Below, one piece after another: positions 7,717 through 16,694 of a DNA stretch of 59,212 nt (within the stretch, counting starts at the first letter, position 1; every line of letters begins with the position of its first letter). Under the pieces are notes generated by a model. The model worked only from the letters and a program-made list of their open reading frames with translations. It ran no database searches and was not told the DNA's origin. Made by a program: the position numbers and the translations under genes. The DNA is from Bacteroidales bacterium (lineage in GTDB: Bacteria; Bacteroidota; Bacteroidia; Bacteroidales; F082): positions 1 through 59,212 of the forward strand of contig JAFZDU010000060.1 of NCBI GenBank assembly GCA_017561025.1, read 5' to 3'.

Positions 7717-7777
7717 ATTCTTAATATTTTAGTGGTTATACATTATATATTCTTAATTGTTCATTATGAATTATGCA

Positions 7778-10441
7778 TTAATCTATAGATCCTCCGATTG
7801 AGAAGTGGAATTGGCTCTTGTTGCCACCGCTAATGCCAGGAATGTCATCGAAGCCATAACCCCAATCAATACCGAGCATACCGAACATTGGCAGATATAT
7901 GCGGAGGCCGAGACCTGCTGAACGATACACATCAAATGGGTTGAAGTTTTGCACTCCGAGCCAGTCGTTACCTGCCTCAACGAAACCGAGAGCATAGATT
8001 GTTGCTGTTGGATTTAATGACAAAGGATAACGCAACTCCATTGTATATTTGGTAAATATATTACCACCCAAATCCTGGTCTATATAATAATAAGGTGTAA
8101 GTTGGTTGTTACCATAACCACGCATACCTATAATCTCTCTACCGTCGAAATTGTAGTTAGAAAGGCCGTCGCCACCGAGGTAGAATCTTTGGAATGGAGT
8201 GATGCCGATATCTTGGTTATAGCAGCCGAGGAATCCGAAACGTACTCTTGTCATAAGAACGAGCTTGTCATATACCTCTGTATACCAGGCGAGTTTAAAT
8301 TTCCATTTATGGAACTCAACCCAACGATACATCATATCTTCTCGTATAGCTCTGTTCTCTTCACCTGGATACAAAGCTTCATAGTCTTTATCAGAGAATG
8401 CTGAGTATGGAGGTGTCAATTCGAGTGAGAGTACCAATTCTGAACCATAGCGTGGATATATAGGCTGGCTGACAGAGTTACGGCCAACACTGATGTTGTA
8501 TCCAATAACGTTAAAATATCCGTTACCTGTACCAAAGTTAAACACTGAAGCATAATTGTTCAGCTTATAACGCATGAGGTTGATTCCATGATAGATTGTA
8601 AAATAATCATCAGGCCATGACAATCGTTTTCCAAGACCGAATGAGATACCTGTTGTCTTGAATGTTCCGTAGTACTCACTTGTTCTTTCGTAAGGTGTTG
8701 TATATGTAGAGTGGTAAATGGATGTAGTGAAAGAATTAGGTTTCTTTCCGCCAAGCCATGGCTCTGTGAATGAAAGGCCGTAATAAAGGTATTGCTTGCC
8801 ATAAGTCTGTACTCTTAAAGAAAGCTTCTGTCCATCACCGCCAGGTATTGGTGTCCAAGCATCTTTCTTGAACATGTTTTTAAATGAGAAGTTGTTGAGA
8901 GTAAGACCTAAGGTAAGGATAAGACTATTATATCCCCATCCTGCAGACAATTCAATCTGGTCGGAACTTGTTTCTTCCACGACGTATTCAATATCTACGG
9001 TTCCATCTGATGGGTCCGGCTTGATGTCAGGGTTCAATGTCTCAGCATTGAAATATCCTAATGCAGCGAGTTCTCTTGTTGTTCTGATGACATCGCTTCT
9101 GCTGAAGAGCTGACCTGGCTTGGTGTACATTTCACGGACCACGACATGATCATTGGTTTTAGTATTGCCTTTAACAGAGACTTTTCCGATAGTAGCCTGA
9201 TCGCCTTCAAACATTCTAATTTCCAAATCGATGGAGTCATTTTCCACTCTTACCTCAACAGGGTCAACCTGGAAGAAAAGGTAGCCATCATCCATATAGA
9301 TAGAGCTGACGTCATAGCCACCTTCGTTATAAGTGAGGTTTGTCTGAAGCAACTCCTTATTATATACGTCACCTTTATTGATACCGAGCACTCTGTTAAG
9401 AGTTGTTGTGTCATATTTTGTATTACCTACCCAGGTGATGTTTCTGAAATAATACTTGTCACCTTCTTCAAGATTAATTACTATACCGATATTCTTATCG
9501 TCAATCTTATAGATAGAATCGCTGATGATATGAGCGTCGCGATATCCGTTTTGGTTATATTTTGCGACTATATTCACCTTGTCATCTTCAAAGTTCTTTT
9601 CCAGGTATTTAGAAGCCTTGAATATACGAAGACGATAGTTATCGCAGAAATAATCTGTTATACGAGCCATCGCTTCTTTAGGTTTCAATGTAATGAAGTC
9701 CCATGCTGCTCCGTATACCGTAGGAGCGAGAGGATCGAGAGGGTCGAAGTTACCTTTGACCTTGGTTTCTTTCATCGCTTTGCGAAGCTGGTTGTCTGTA
9801 AGTTCTTCGTTGCCGTTAATGACAATCTCAGAAATTCTTACTTTTGGTCCTTTGTTGATATCCAATATCAGGTTTACGTAGTTGTCACGAGTAGTGTCAT
9901 TTTCCGCTATTACTTCCACCATGGCATTATGGAATCCTTTATCGTAGAAATAATCTTCAATGATACGTGTTGTCTTGGTATATGTGTGTTCCGTAGCCAC
10001 ATCGCCTCTTGTGAGGTTTATTTTCTTTCTAAGTTCTTCAGCTTCAGATTTCTTTACACCGTTAAAAGAGAATTTAGAGATACGAGGACGTTCTTTAAGA
10101 TCGATATTGAGGAATATTTTTCTGCCTATTTTGTTTACACATGTTATGCTGACGTCATCGAACAGACCCTGTTCCCATAGTTTTCTGATAGCGTTTGTTA
10201 TCTTATCGCCAGGGACGTCTATTGTCTCACCCACTTGCAGTCCTGATATCATGACGAGCACCTGAGGGTCGAGGTATTTCACGCCGGTAACGGTGATACC
10301 GCCGATTTCATATTCACGAGGCAGCGAGTAATCAATTTCGGACATATCATTACCCACTTGGATTTGAGCGTTAACTGAAATATTGATTGCTGACAACAAA
10401 CACAAAATAAGTAATAATCTGTTAATATATCTTTTATACAT
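7778..10441 (-). CDS. bamA: Outer membrane protein assembly factor BamA
   Basis: An 887-residue Omp85 protein. A signal peptide (MYKRYINRLLLILCLLSAIN) is followed by five POTRA domains (about 45-470; the first begins YEIGGITVTGVKYLDPQVLV and the last contains KVSVKGNTKTNDHVVVREMY). The C-terminal 16-strand barrel starts near residue 490 and ends FHFSIGGSID. The insertion IRIFKA..NIVAKYNQNGYRD is the usual POTRA3 form. BamA is the core of the machine that folds beta-barrel proteins into the outer membrane. The gene starts 2 bases after uppS, so they are translationally linked, and it is followed by two Skp-type chaperones. Confidence 0.95.
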   Translation of the reverse strand: MYKRYINRLLLILCLLSAINISVNAQIQVGNDMSEIDYSLPREYEIGGITVTGVKYLDPQVLVMISGLQVGETIDVPGDKITNAIRKLWEQGLFDDVSITCVNKIGRKIFLNIDLKERPRISKFSFNGVKKSEAEELRKKINLTRGDVATEHTYTKTTRIIEDYFYDKGFHNAMVEVIAENDTTRDNYVNLILDINKGPKVRISEIVINGNEELTDNQLRKAMKETKVKGNFDPLDPLAPTVYGAAWDFITLKPKEAMARITDYFCDNYRLRIFKASKYLEKNFEDDKVNIVAKYNQNGYRDAHIISDSIYKIDDKNIGIVINLEEGDKYYFRNITWVGNTKYDTTTLNRVLGINKGDVYNKELLQTNLTYNEGGYDVSSIYMDDGYLFFQVDPVEVRVENDSIDLEIRMFEGDQATIGKVSVKGNTKTNDHVVVREMYTKPGQLFSRSDVIRTTRELAALGYFNAETLNPDIKPDPSDGTVDIEYVVEETSSDQIELSAGWGYNSLILTLGLTLNNFSFKNMFKKDAWTPIPGGDGQKLSLRVQTYGKQYLYYGLSFTEPWLGGKKPNSFTTSIYHSTYTTPYERTSEYYGTFKTTGISFGLGKRLSWPDDYFTIYHGINLMRYKLNNYASVFNFGTGNGYFNVIGYNISVGRNSVSQPIYPRYGSELVLSLELTPPYSAFSDKDYEALYPGEENRAIREDMMYRWVEFHKWKFKLAWYTEVYDKLVLMTRVRFGFLGCYNQDIGITPFQRFYLGGDGLSNYNFDGREIIGMRGYGNNQLTPYYYIDQDLGGNIFTKYTMELRYPLSLNPTATIYALGFVEAGNDWLGVQNFNPFDVYRSAGLGLRIYLPMFGMLGIDWGYGFDDIPGISGGNKSQFHFSIGGSID

Positions 10442-10443
10442 CT

Positions 10444-11196
10444 TTATTTGTTTTCTGTTAATTGTTCACTTGTTTTACCGAATCTACGTTCACGATTTTG
10501 ATAATCAGCGATAGCCAAATACAAGTCTTCCTTGCCAAAATCAGGCCAAAATTTCTCAGTAAAATAAAATTCTGAATAAGCCAGCTGCCACAACAGGAAA
10601 TTGCTTAGTCGCTCTTCCCCACTTGTTCTGATAAGCAATTCAGGGTCAGGCATACCACTAGTATTCAAACAATTAGAAAAAACATTCTCGTCAATTTGTT
10701 CAATATCGAGTTCGCCCGACTTAACTTTTTCCGCTATCATCTTGGCTGCCTGAGTGATTTCCCATCTTCCGGAATAGCTCAAGCATAGTGTAAGTGTCAT
10801 TCTATCGTTGTATTTTGTCGCATCGATAGTTTTCATCAAGGCATCGTAATTGTATTTCGGAAGTCGCGACAGATCGCCTATTGCATTGAGACGGATATTG
10901 TTATCTGTCAATGTTTTCAGTTCATCAGACATTGTCTTTGACAGCAATCTCATAAGAGCATCGACTTCTATCTGAGAGCGGTTCCAGTTTTCTGTGGAGA
11001 AAGCATAAAGTGTAAGGTATTTCACGCCGAGTTCCGCACATGCTTCTGATATAGCACGAACGGCACCAACTCCATTTTGGTGCCCGAAAATACGCATCTT
11101 ACCTTGTTCCTTAGCCCAGCGTCCGTTGCCATCCATGATGACAGCAATATGCTGAGGCAGTCTCTTTATATCTATTTTGTTTTTTAAACTTTCCAT
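10444..11196 (-). CDS. uppS: Isoprenyl transferase (undecaprenyl diphosphate synthase)
   Basis: A 250-residue cis-prenyltransferase. The substrate loop IAVIMDGNGRWAK carries the catalytic Asp22; YAFSTENWNR and DPELLIRTSGEERLSNFLLW are the IPP-binding and dimer motifs. It condenses farnesyl diphosphate with isopentenyl diphosphate units to make undecaprenyl diphosphate, the lipid carrier for peptidoglycan and surface glycans, at the cytoplasmic face of the inner membrane. It lies 6 bases after the DUF6089 gene and 2 bases before bamA, an arrangement often kept in Bacteroidota. Length is normal. Confidence 0.95.
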   Translation of the reverse strand: MESLKNKIDIKRLPQHIAVIMDGNGRWAKEQGKMRIFGHQNGVGAVRAISEACAELGVKYLTLYAFSTENWNRSQIEVDALMRLLSKTMSDELKTLTDNNIRLNAIGDLSRLPKYNYDALMKTIDATKYNDRMTLTLCLSYSGRWEITQAAKMIAEKVKSGELDIEQIDENVFSNCLNTSGMPDPELLIRTSGEERLSNFLLWQLAYSEFYFTEKFWPDFGKEDLYLAIADYQNRERRFGKTSEQLTENK

Positions 11197-11202
11197 AACT
11201 TA

Positions 11203-12051
11203 TTAAAAACGAGCTTTAATACCTGAGTGACAAGCATCTTTTCTTGGAAGATTGAATCTATATACAAAAGAGAGTTCCAATGTTCCAATCCAATCGTTGT
11301 TATATCCGAAGCCTTTTGCATCGCCATTGCCTCTTTGCATTTGTGGCTCGAACTTGCCTGTAGGGTCAGTGTAGTCATAGCCATTAACAACAGCGTGATT
11401 TTCTAGTTCTGGATATTTGCCGTGAATGTCATCGATATAATCTGTAAAAGTCTTGTGTATTCTCCACTCTAATGTCATTCCTATTCTTTCGCACAAGCTG
11501 TATTTAACGCCCAAGCCAAAAGGGATAGAGAAGCTATTTTTGCTATAATAATCTGGTACAGGATTGCCTGATTCATCTTCAACGAAGTTACCTTCTGTGT
11601 TCAAAGGCTGCAATGCAGTTCCGTCAGGAGCAAATGAGTTATAGTTGAATACAGAAATACCGCCGAAGATATATGGAGTTATATAAGCGCGGTTGCTGCC
11701 TGTCCAATATTCGAAGAAGTTGAATTCCGCCAATAACGCAAAGTCGTTGACTTTACTGTTGAATGCCAAAGCTCTCTCTGGTCTGAAGTCAACCACTTCG
11801 TCAGAAGCCTGTAAGTTCAAATTAGAGTATTGGAATCTGAAAGCCCAACGCAAGTTATCATAATATCTCACTACGCCTCCAAATCCAAATGCTGACTGTG
11901 AAAAATGTTTCTTAGGATTTATATCTCCGACATAATACGAATAATCGCCTGAAAGGCCAACTTCAATTATCTGAGCATCTGTATTTTTAGGCATCAAAAA
12001 TGATACGAGCAATAGGAAAAACAGCGTTACGACTTTATTTCTTTTCATCAA
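11203..12051 (-). CDS. DUF6089 family outer-membrane beta-barrel protein
   Basis: A 282-residue protein with a signal peptide (MMKRNKVVTLFFLLLVSFLM, cut near NTDAQ). The body alternates hydrophobic and polar residues as in small outer-membrane barrels (EVGLSGDYSYYVGDINPKKH, ITPYIFGGISVFNYNSFAPD, FGLGVKYSLCERIGMTLEWR), and the end LELSFVYRFNLP resembles a closing strand. Proteins of this type occur directly before uppS-bamA in many Bacteroidota; their function is unknown, but the position suggests a role in envelope assembly. It is in the same operon as uppS (6-base gap). Confidence 0.75.
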   Translation of the reverse strand: MMKRNKVVTLFFLLLVSFLMPKNTDAQIIEVGLSGDYSYYVGDINPKKHFSQSAFGFGGVVRYYDNLRWAFRFQYSNLNLQASDEVVDFRPERALAFNSKVNDFALLAEFNFFEYWTGSNRAYITPYIFGGISVFNYNSFAPDGTALQPLNTEGNFVEDESGNPVPDYYSKNSFSIPFGLGVKYSLCERIGMTLEWRIHKTFTDYIDDIHGKYPELENHAVVNGYDYTDPTGKFEPQMQRGNGDAKGFGYNNDWIGTLELSFVYRFNLPRKDACHSGIKARF

Positions 12052-12151
12052 TTTATTTTATTTCTTCTCGATTTTTAAGCCCTGTCAAACAATTTTCCAG
12101 GAAACTACAAAATTACGATTAATTTGTTAATTTATTATACCTATTTTAAAA

Positions 12152-13030
12152 TTAATTTCTAATATCATTACCCCACAAAAGCTTCTTTCTTATTGTCTCG
12201 AAGAAGTTTTTGCCTGGCATTTTTATCATGTTAAAAGTAAAGTCGGTTTTCTTTATTTCAATCTCTTTCGATTTGTCGGCAAGCACTATTCTTGAATCCA
12301 AACCCAAAGCATAGTCATCGCATCTTCCATCAACCTTTATTCTGACATTACTTTTGTCTGGTATAACGACAGGACGTACACTTAAATTGTGTGCAGCGAT
12401 AGGAGTTATTAAAAAACTATCGGAATTAGGCGTCATAATAGGTCCGCCAACACTCATGGAGTATGCCGTTGAGCCAGTAGGTGTAGCAAGTATTACACCA
12501 TCAGCCCAATATGTATTTAGCAGCATATCATCGATATATACATTCACAACTATAAGAGAGCCATTGTTTTTACGGCAGATGCTAACCTCATTAAGAGCAT
12601 AGTTGATGCCATTGAAAATATTATCAGCATCCTTTATCTGTATCAAAGAACGCTTCTCTATCTCATATTCTCCTTTGATGATCTTTCTCACCGCATCAGC
12701 AGTCTCCTGCGGTGAAACACTCGACAGGAAACCAAGATTGCCAGTGTTGAACCCAAGCACAGGTATTCCGCTATCACGAATAAGCGGTACTGAATCCAAG
12801 ATTGTTCCGTCACCTCCAAAAGAGAACATCACATCAACATTGCCTCTTATATCGTCTGATGTATTAAACAAAGTATATTCGTAAGAACCATCAAAACAAT
12901 GATTTATATATTTCAAAAACGGTTCGTAAACCATCAATTCCACATTAGAATCCTTAAGCACATGCAACAACTCACGCATCAGTTCATTATAATCGGAACC
13001 GAAAACTTTTCCAAATAATGCAATCTTCAT
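12152..13030 (-). CDS. nadK: NAD kinase
   Basis: A 292-residue NAD(+)/NADH kinase. GGDGT at residues 72-76 is the ATP/catalytic motif, followed by GFNTGNLGFLS and the NAD-binding ATPTGSTAYSMSVGGPI. It phosphorylates NAD to NADP in the cytoplasm. It lies 19 bases after the Omp85-like gene, and the DUF6089 gene follows after 100 bases. This placement at the head of the uppS-bamA block is common in Bacteroidota. Length is normal. Confidence 0.95.
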   Translation of the reverse strand: MKIALFGKVFGSDYNELMRELLHVLKDSNVELMVYEPFLKYINHCFDGSYEYTLFNTSDDIRGNVDVMFSFGGDGTILDSVPLIRDSGIPVLGFNTGNLGFLSSVSPQETADAVRKIIKGEYEIEKRSLIQIKDADNIFNGINYALNEVSICRKNNGSLIVVNVYIDDMLLNTYWADGVILATPTGSTAYSMSVGGPIMTPNSDSFLITPIAAHNLSVRPVVIPDKSNVRIKVDGRCDDYALGLDSRIVLADKSKEIEIKKTDFTFNMIKMPGKNFFETIRKKLLWGNDIRN

Positions 13031-13049
13031 GACTTCATTTTTTAATTCA

Positions 13050-14435
13050 TTAAATAGGAGCTACAAAATGTACAAACAATCCGCTTTCTCCCATGTCGTT
13101 TATTCCATATTCAAGGCGCAAGACCTTGTCGTAATAAGTAACAAAATCCAATCCCAGACCAGTTCCATAGATAAACTTGTCATCCAAAAAAGAACTTTTG
13201 TTTTCAGGCATATTCCATGAATAGGCACAGTCGAAAAACACATTGGCATATAATGCAAAATGTATCTTTCCAAAACGCTCGTTTTTTACAAATGGGATAT
13301 ATCTGGTCAATGGATTCAATATAGCATATTTCAAGTTATTCTTAAGCAATGCAAAATTCATGGCATCAACAACATACAGCTCATAAGTCCTGACATAATC
13401 GTTTTTATACCCTAAGCCCTGATTCAAGAAATACGGAGCATCGGCATCGTCAGACAGCTTCATGGTTACATTAGAAGCCCAATACCATCTGCCCCTAATA
13501 GGCCTATACCAGTCTGCGGTAATCTTTCCATACAAGACATCTGGACTTGTCTCGAAAAATCCCAATCCGTTTTTCTCTACCAGCAACTCAAAATAATGTC
13601 CGTACAAAGGATAATTCTGCTCATCACGATAATCGTTTTTAAATGTAGCTGTCAATGTAAAATATTGAAAACGCGAGCCATTTGCATTAGAAAAATCCTC
13701 ATTCAAGACGGCAAGAGTATCTTGATAACTAATGTCGTCATATGCCAACTTGACGAACAGCCTGTTTCTATGTCCCAAACGGTAATATGGCTCAAGGGAA
13801 AAATTAAGCTTATGTTTAGCGAAATCATTCTCGCTTTTGTAATAAGATATTTTATTCGCTTCCGTGATATAAGCGACCTCCTTATCACGCATGTATGCAG
13901 CGCCGTATTTCAAGCCGACATTGTATTTATCGACAACATACGGGATATCATATGTAAAGCCATAATTCTGATTATATCCGGAAATGAATGTAAATGTAAG
14001 ATTATGTTTAAGTCCCCAAAGATTCTTATACTCCATATCGACTCCATAGCTGAAGCGTCTGATGTCATCAGCCTCATACCATGCATTGATATTTCTATCG
14101 GCATATGCGACATAAGGATAAGCCCATATATACCAGCGTTCAGTGAGTTTTATATTCAAGACCAAGGAATTGTCAGAATTTTTATCTTCAACGCATTCAA
14201 AGTCAACGAAATTAAACAAGGATGTATTTTGAATATTCTCTCTGCTGACACGCATTTGTTCGTCCCAACGTGCAATATCTATTGTGTCGCCAACACCGAA
14301 TGTAAGCTCTTTCATTATTATCGACGGCTTTGTCACCTTGTTGCCTTCCAAGACAATATCACTTACAACGACATAGTCCTGTGCATCAAGCACGAACGAC
14401 AGCAACAACAAAAAAAATGACAAAAGTCGTTTCAT
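13050..14435 (-). CDS. BamA/TamA-like outer-membrane protein
   Basis: A 461-residue Omp85-related protein with a signal peptide (MKRLLSFFLLLLSFVLDAQD). One POTRA-like domain (about 20-105; YVVVSDIVLEGNKVTKPSII) precedes a beta-barrel from about residue 120 (YPYVAYADRNINAWYEADDI onwards) that ends LRLEYGINDMGESGLFVHFV. The single POTRA makes it much shorter than the 887-residue BamA in the same block, so it is an accessory Omp85 (TamA- or BamL-like), with role unknown. It lies 10 bases after rsgA and 19 bases before nadK. Confidence 0.75.
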   Translation of the reverse strand: MKRLLSFFLLLLSFVLDAQDYVVVSDIVLEGNKVTKPSIIMKELTFGVGDTIDIARWDEQMRVSRENIQNTSLFNFVDFECVEDKNSDNSLVLNIKLTERWYIWAYPYVAYADRNINAWYEADDIRRFSYGVDMEYKNLWGLKHNLTFTFISGYNQNYGFTYDIPYVVDKYNVGLKYGAAYMRDKEVAYITEANKISYYKSENDFAKHKLNFSLEPYYRLGHRNRLFVKLAYDDISYQDTLAVLNEDFSNANGSRFQYFTLTATFKNDYRDEQNYPLYGHYFELLVEKNGLGFFETSPDVLYGKITADWYRPIRGRWYWASNVTMKLSDDADAPYFLNQGLGYKNDYVRTYELYVVDAMNFALLKNNLKYAILNPLTRYIPFVKNERFGKIHFALYANVFFDCAYSWNMPENKSSFLDDKFIYGTGLGLDFVTYYDKVLRLEYGINDMGESGLFVHFVAPI

Positions 14436-14445
14436 ATAAAAAGAA

Positions 14446-15354
14446 TTAATCTTCCATCATGTTACAATAGTCAGTGTAACGCCAGTCTGCAATAATATTT
14501 TGTTCCACTGCCTCTTTTATTGCGCAATGAGGCTCATGAAGATGAGTACAGTTAGAGAATTTACATTCATGCATGAGATTACGCATCTCAGGAAAACGTT
14601 GTGCCAGGGTTTCTTTTTCCATATCATATAGGCCGAACTCCTTGATACCAGGAGAGTCGATGATATATCCTCCGAAAGAAAGAGGGAACATCTGAGAGAA
14701 TGTTGTGGTATGCTTTCCTTTTTCATGCACATCAGATATCTCACCGACACGCACGTTCAAGTTTGGGTCGAGGCGATTGATGAGAGCTGATTTTCCCACA
14801 CCAGAATGTCCTGAGAAAAGGTTGACCTTGTCTTTCATAATCTCTTTCAGCTCTTCACATTGGAAGCCTGTCTTTGCAGAAAGCATAAATGAATGATAGC
14901 CGATATTTTTAAATACCGATATAAGTTCTTCAGCTATAGCCATCTGCTCTTCGTCATACAAGTCGCACTTGTTGAACACTATTGTCACTGGAATATGATA
15001 AGCCTCTGCTGTAACCAGAAATCTGTCGATGAACCCTGTCGATGTTCTTGGCTGAGCTATCGTTGCCACCAATATTGCCTGGTCAATGTTAGACGCAATG
15101 ATATGCGATGCCTTGGAGAGGTTAACCGATTTTCTAACAATCACGTTATAACGAGGCAGTATTTTGTTAATCACGCAGGTCTCTTTATTATTTTCCTTTT
15201 CGTAAATAACCTTATCGCCCACCGCTACTGGGTTAGTAGTTCTCAATCCATCAAGGCGAATCTTGCCTCTAAGACGACACAAGACGACCTCGCCTTCATC
15301 GTTTCTTACTTCGTACCAACTTCCCGTTGATTTAATTACAACACCTTCTTGCAT
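14446..15354 (-). CDS. rsgA: Ribosome small subunit-dependent GTPase A
   Basis: A 302-residue circularly permuted GTPase. An N-terminal OB fold (about 1-65) precedes the G domain with G4 NKCD (128-131) before G1 GHSGVGKS (182-189) and G3 DSPG (233-236), the order typical of YjeQ/RsgA. A C-terminal zinc knuckle is formed by Cys264, Cys269, a His at 271/273 and Cys277. RsgA checks late 30S subunit maturation and releases RbfA. It probably starts the long transcription unit that runs down to bamA. Confidence 0.95.
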   Translation of the reverse strand: MQEGVVIKSTGSWYEVRNDEGEVVLCRLRGKIRLDGLRTTNPVAVGDKVIYEKENNKETCVINKILPRYNVIVRKSVNLSKASHIIASNIDQAILVATIAQPRTSTGFIDRFLVTAEAYHIPVTIVFNKCDLYDEEQMAIAEELISVFKNIGYHSFMLSAKTGFQCEELKEIMKDKVNLFSGHSGVGKSALINRLDPNLNVRVGEISDVHEKGKHTTTFSQMFPLSFGGYIIDSPGIKEFGLYDMEKETLAQRFPEMRNLMHECKFSNCTHLHEPHCAIKEAVEQNIIADWRYTDYCNMMED

Positions 15355-15370
15355 TTATGCTTATTTTCCG

Positions 15371-15378
15371 CAAAGGTA
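15371..15378 (-). promoter_or_regulatory. Probable -7 box of rsgA
   Basis: Minus-strand TACCTTTG fits TAnnTTTG and lies 17 bases before the rsgA ATG, giving a leader of about 12 bases. No well-placed TTG is seen upstream, so read-through from dprA is also possible. Confidence 0.45.
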
Positions 15379-15410
15379 CATATTTTTGTCTTATGATTTA
15401 ACATTTTCAC

Positions 15411-16511
15411 TCACAACTTTTGATATCGTTTTCCAGGCAATGCCGACAGCACTCCATCGAATTCGAGCGACAACAATATAGATGCAATTTTCGTAGGCGA
15501 CAGCATGGTTTCCGTAATGATTTTATCGAGATACACTATATTTTCATCGCCAAAGGCATCCATCACTTTCTGTTCTTCTTCACTGAAGTCACGGAACATA
15601 CGCATTTGTTTTGCCGTGACTTTTTTATCTTCATTCCATCTCATTATCATACGAAGATCATCTATGTCTGTCAATATATTAGCTTTGTTTTCCTTTATTA
15701 TCCTATTGCATCCTTCGCTATATATGTCACCTATTTTGCCAGGGAATGCGAACACTTCCCTATCGTATGCGTTAGCAATTTCAGCGGTGATGAGCGCACC
15801 TCCTTTAGCAGCGCTCTCAACAACAATAAGACAATCTATCATCCCAGCCACGATTCTGTTTCTCTTTGGAAAGTTCTCTCTGTCGGGTTCCACTCCGCTG
15901 ATATGTTCAGTAAGCAGACATCCTCCGCTGTCGACAATTTTTCTCGCAAGATTTTTATTCAATGGCGGATATATGGTCTGAAAGCCATGAGCCAGCACTG
16001 CTGCCGTCTCCAGCTTATTCTTCAAGGCAGCGTTATGAGCATAAGTATCAACTCCATACGCCAAACCACTAACGACAAGGACCTTGTCATCAGCCAGCTG
16101 CTCCACGATTCTCTCCGTCAGCATCTTGCCATAATCAGTGATGTTACGAGTCCCGACTATACCAACTATCCTACTCACATTCAAGTCTGTGACACCTTTA
16201 CAATACATTATTATAGGGCTATCATAACAATGCTGAAGCCTTTTAGGATAGTCATGATTAAGATAATACAAAATACGTATTCCGTTTCTTTCCGCAAAAT
16301 CCAGCTCTCTTTCGGCTCGCGGCAAAACATTCTGCGATACAATAGACTCTACCGTCCGCTCGCCTATGCCGCTGATATGCAAAAGATTCTTTTTCTTCTC
16401 CTTAAATACAGCCTCTGCACCACCGCAATATGCAATCAACTTCTTGGCATTAACATCACCAACACCCGGAACCAAAGTCAAGGCAACCTCATATAATAAC
16501 TGATTATTCAT
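15411..16511 (-). CDS. dprA: DNA-processing protein DprA
   Basis: A 366-residue protein. An N-terminal SAM/helix-hairpin-helix-like part (about 1-70; LTLVPGVGDVNAKKLIAYCG) is followed by the Rossmann-like DprA core, with VGTRNITDYG, VVSGLAYGVDTYAHNAA, FPKRNRIVAG and AFPGKIGDIYSEGCNRII, and a C-terminal winged-helix (MLSPTKIASILLSLEFDG). DprA protects incoming single-stranded DNA and loads RecA during transformation. The ATG at 16509-16511 is preferred over an upstream in-frame start because a perfect promoter (-7 box 16516-16523) would start transcription at that codon; the upstream start would lie in the promoter. Confidence 0.9.
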   Translation of the reverse strand: MNNQLLYEVALTLVPGVGDVNAKKLIAYCGGAEAVFKEKKKNLLHISGIGERTVESIVSQNVLPRAERELDFAERNGIRILYYLNHDYPKRLQHCYDSPIIMYCKGVTDLNVSRIVGIVGTRNITDYGKMLTERIVEQLADDKVLVVSGLAYGVDTYAHNAALKNKLETAAVLAHGFQTIYPPLNKNLARKIVDSGGCLLTEHISGVEPDRENFPKRNRIVAGMIDCLIVVESAAKGGALITAEIANAYDREVFAFPGKIGDIYSEGCNRIIKENKANILTDIDDLRMIMRWNEDKKVTAKQMRMFRDFSEEEQKVMDAFGDENIVYLDKIITETMLSPTKIASILLSLEFDGVLSALPGKRYQKL

Positions 16512-16515
16512 GGCA

Positions 16516-16547
16516 CAAAGATAAAAATTTATTTCATTGTTAATCAA
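16516..16547 (-). promoter_or_regulatory. dprA promoter, predicted leaderless
   Basis: Minus-strand TATCTTTG at 16516-16523 and TTG at 16545-16547, 21 bases apart. The -7 box ends only 4 bases before the dprA ATG, so the transcript would have almost no leader. Confidence 0.6.
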
Positions 16548-16661
16548 ATATTTATGTTAATATTTATTAAGAAATAGAGATTTTAGAGGAACATAGGGAT
16601 TAGTGGAATCTATGGAACAGACATTCCCTCTAATTACTCTCCCCCTCTTAAAAAAAATTCG

Positions 16662-16669
16662 TATCTTTG
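16662..16669 (+). promoter_or_regulatory. Probable -7 box of the glycosyltransferase-lgt unit
   Basis: TATCTTTG, a perfect -7 match, 26 bases before the TTG start codon. The upstream stretch (16583-16633) is partly palindromic (TTAGAGG / CCTCTAA) and lacks a clear -33 TTG. Confidence 0.55.
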
Positions 16670-16694
16670 CACCATTAATTTTAAAAAGTATATT

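Noticed and set aside
9146-10180. A 344-codon open frame on the plus strand opposite bamA
   Set aside because: It lies wholly antisense to the clear BamA POTRA region, has a Phe/Ile/Cys-rich composition without recognisable domains, and is expected as a shadow of codon bias.
15420-16496. A 358-codon open frame on the plus strand opposite dprA
   Set aside because: Antisense to a complete DprA with all motifs; the translation is rich in Cys, His and Phe and shows no family motif or promoter.
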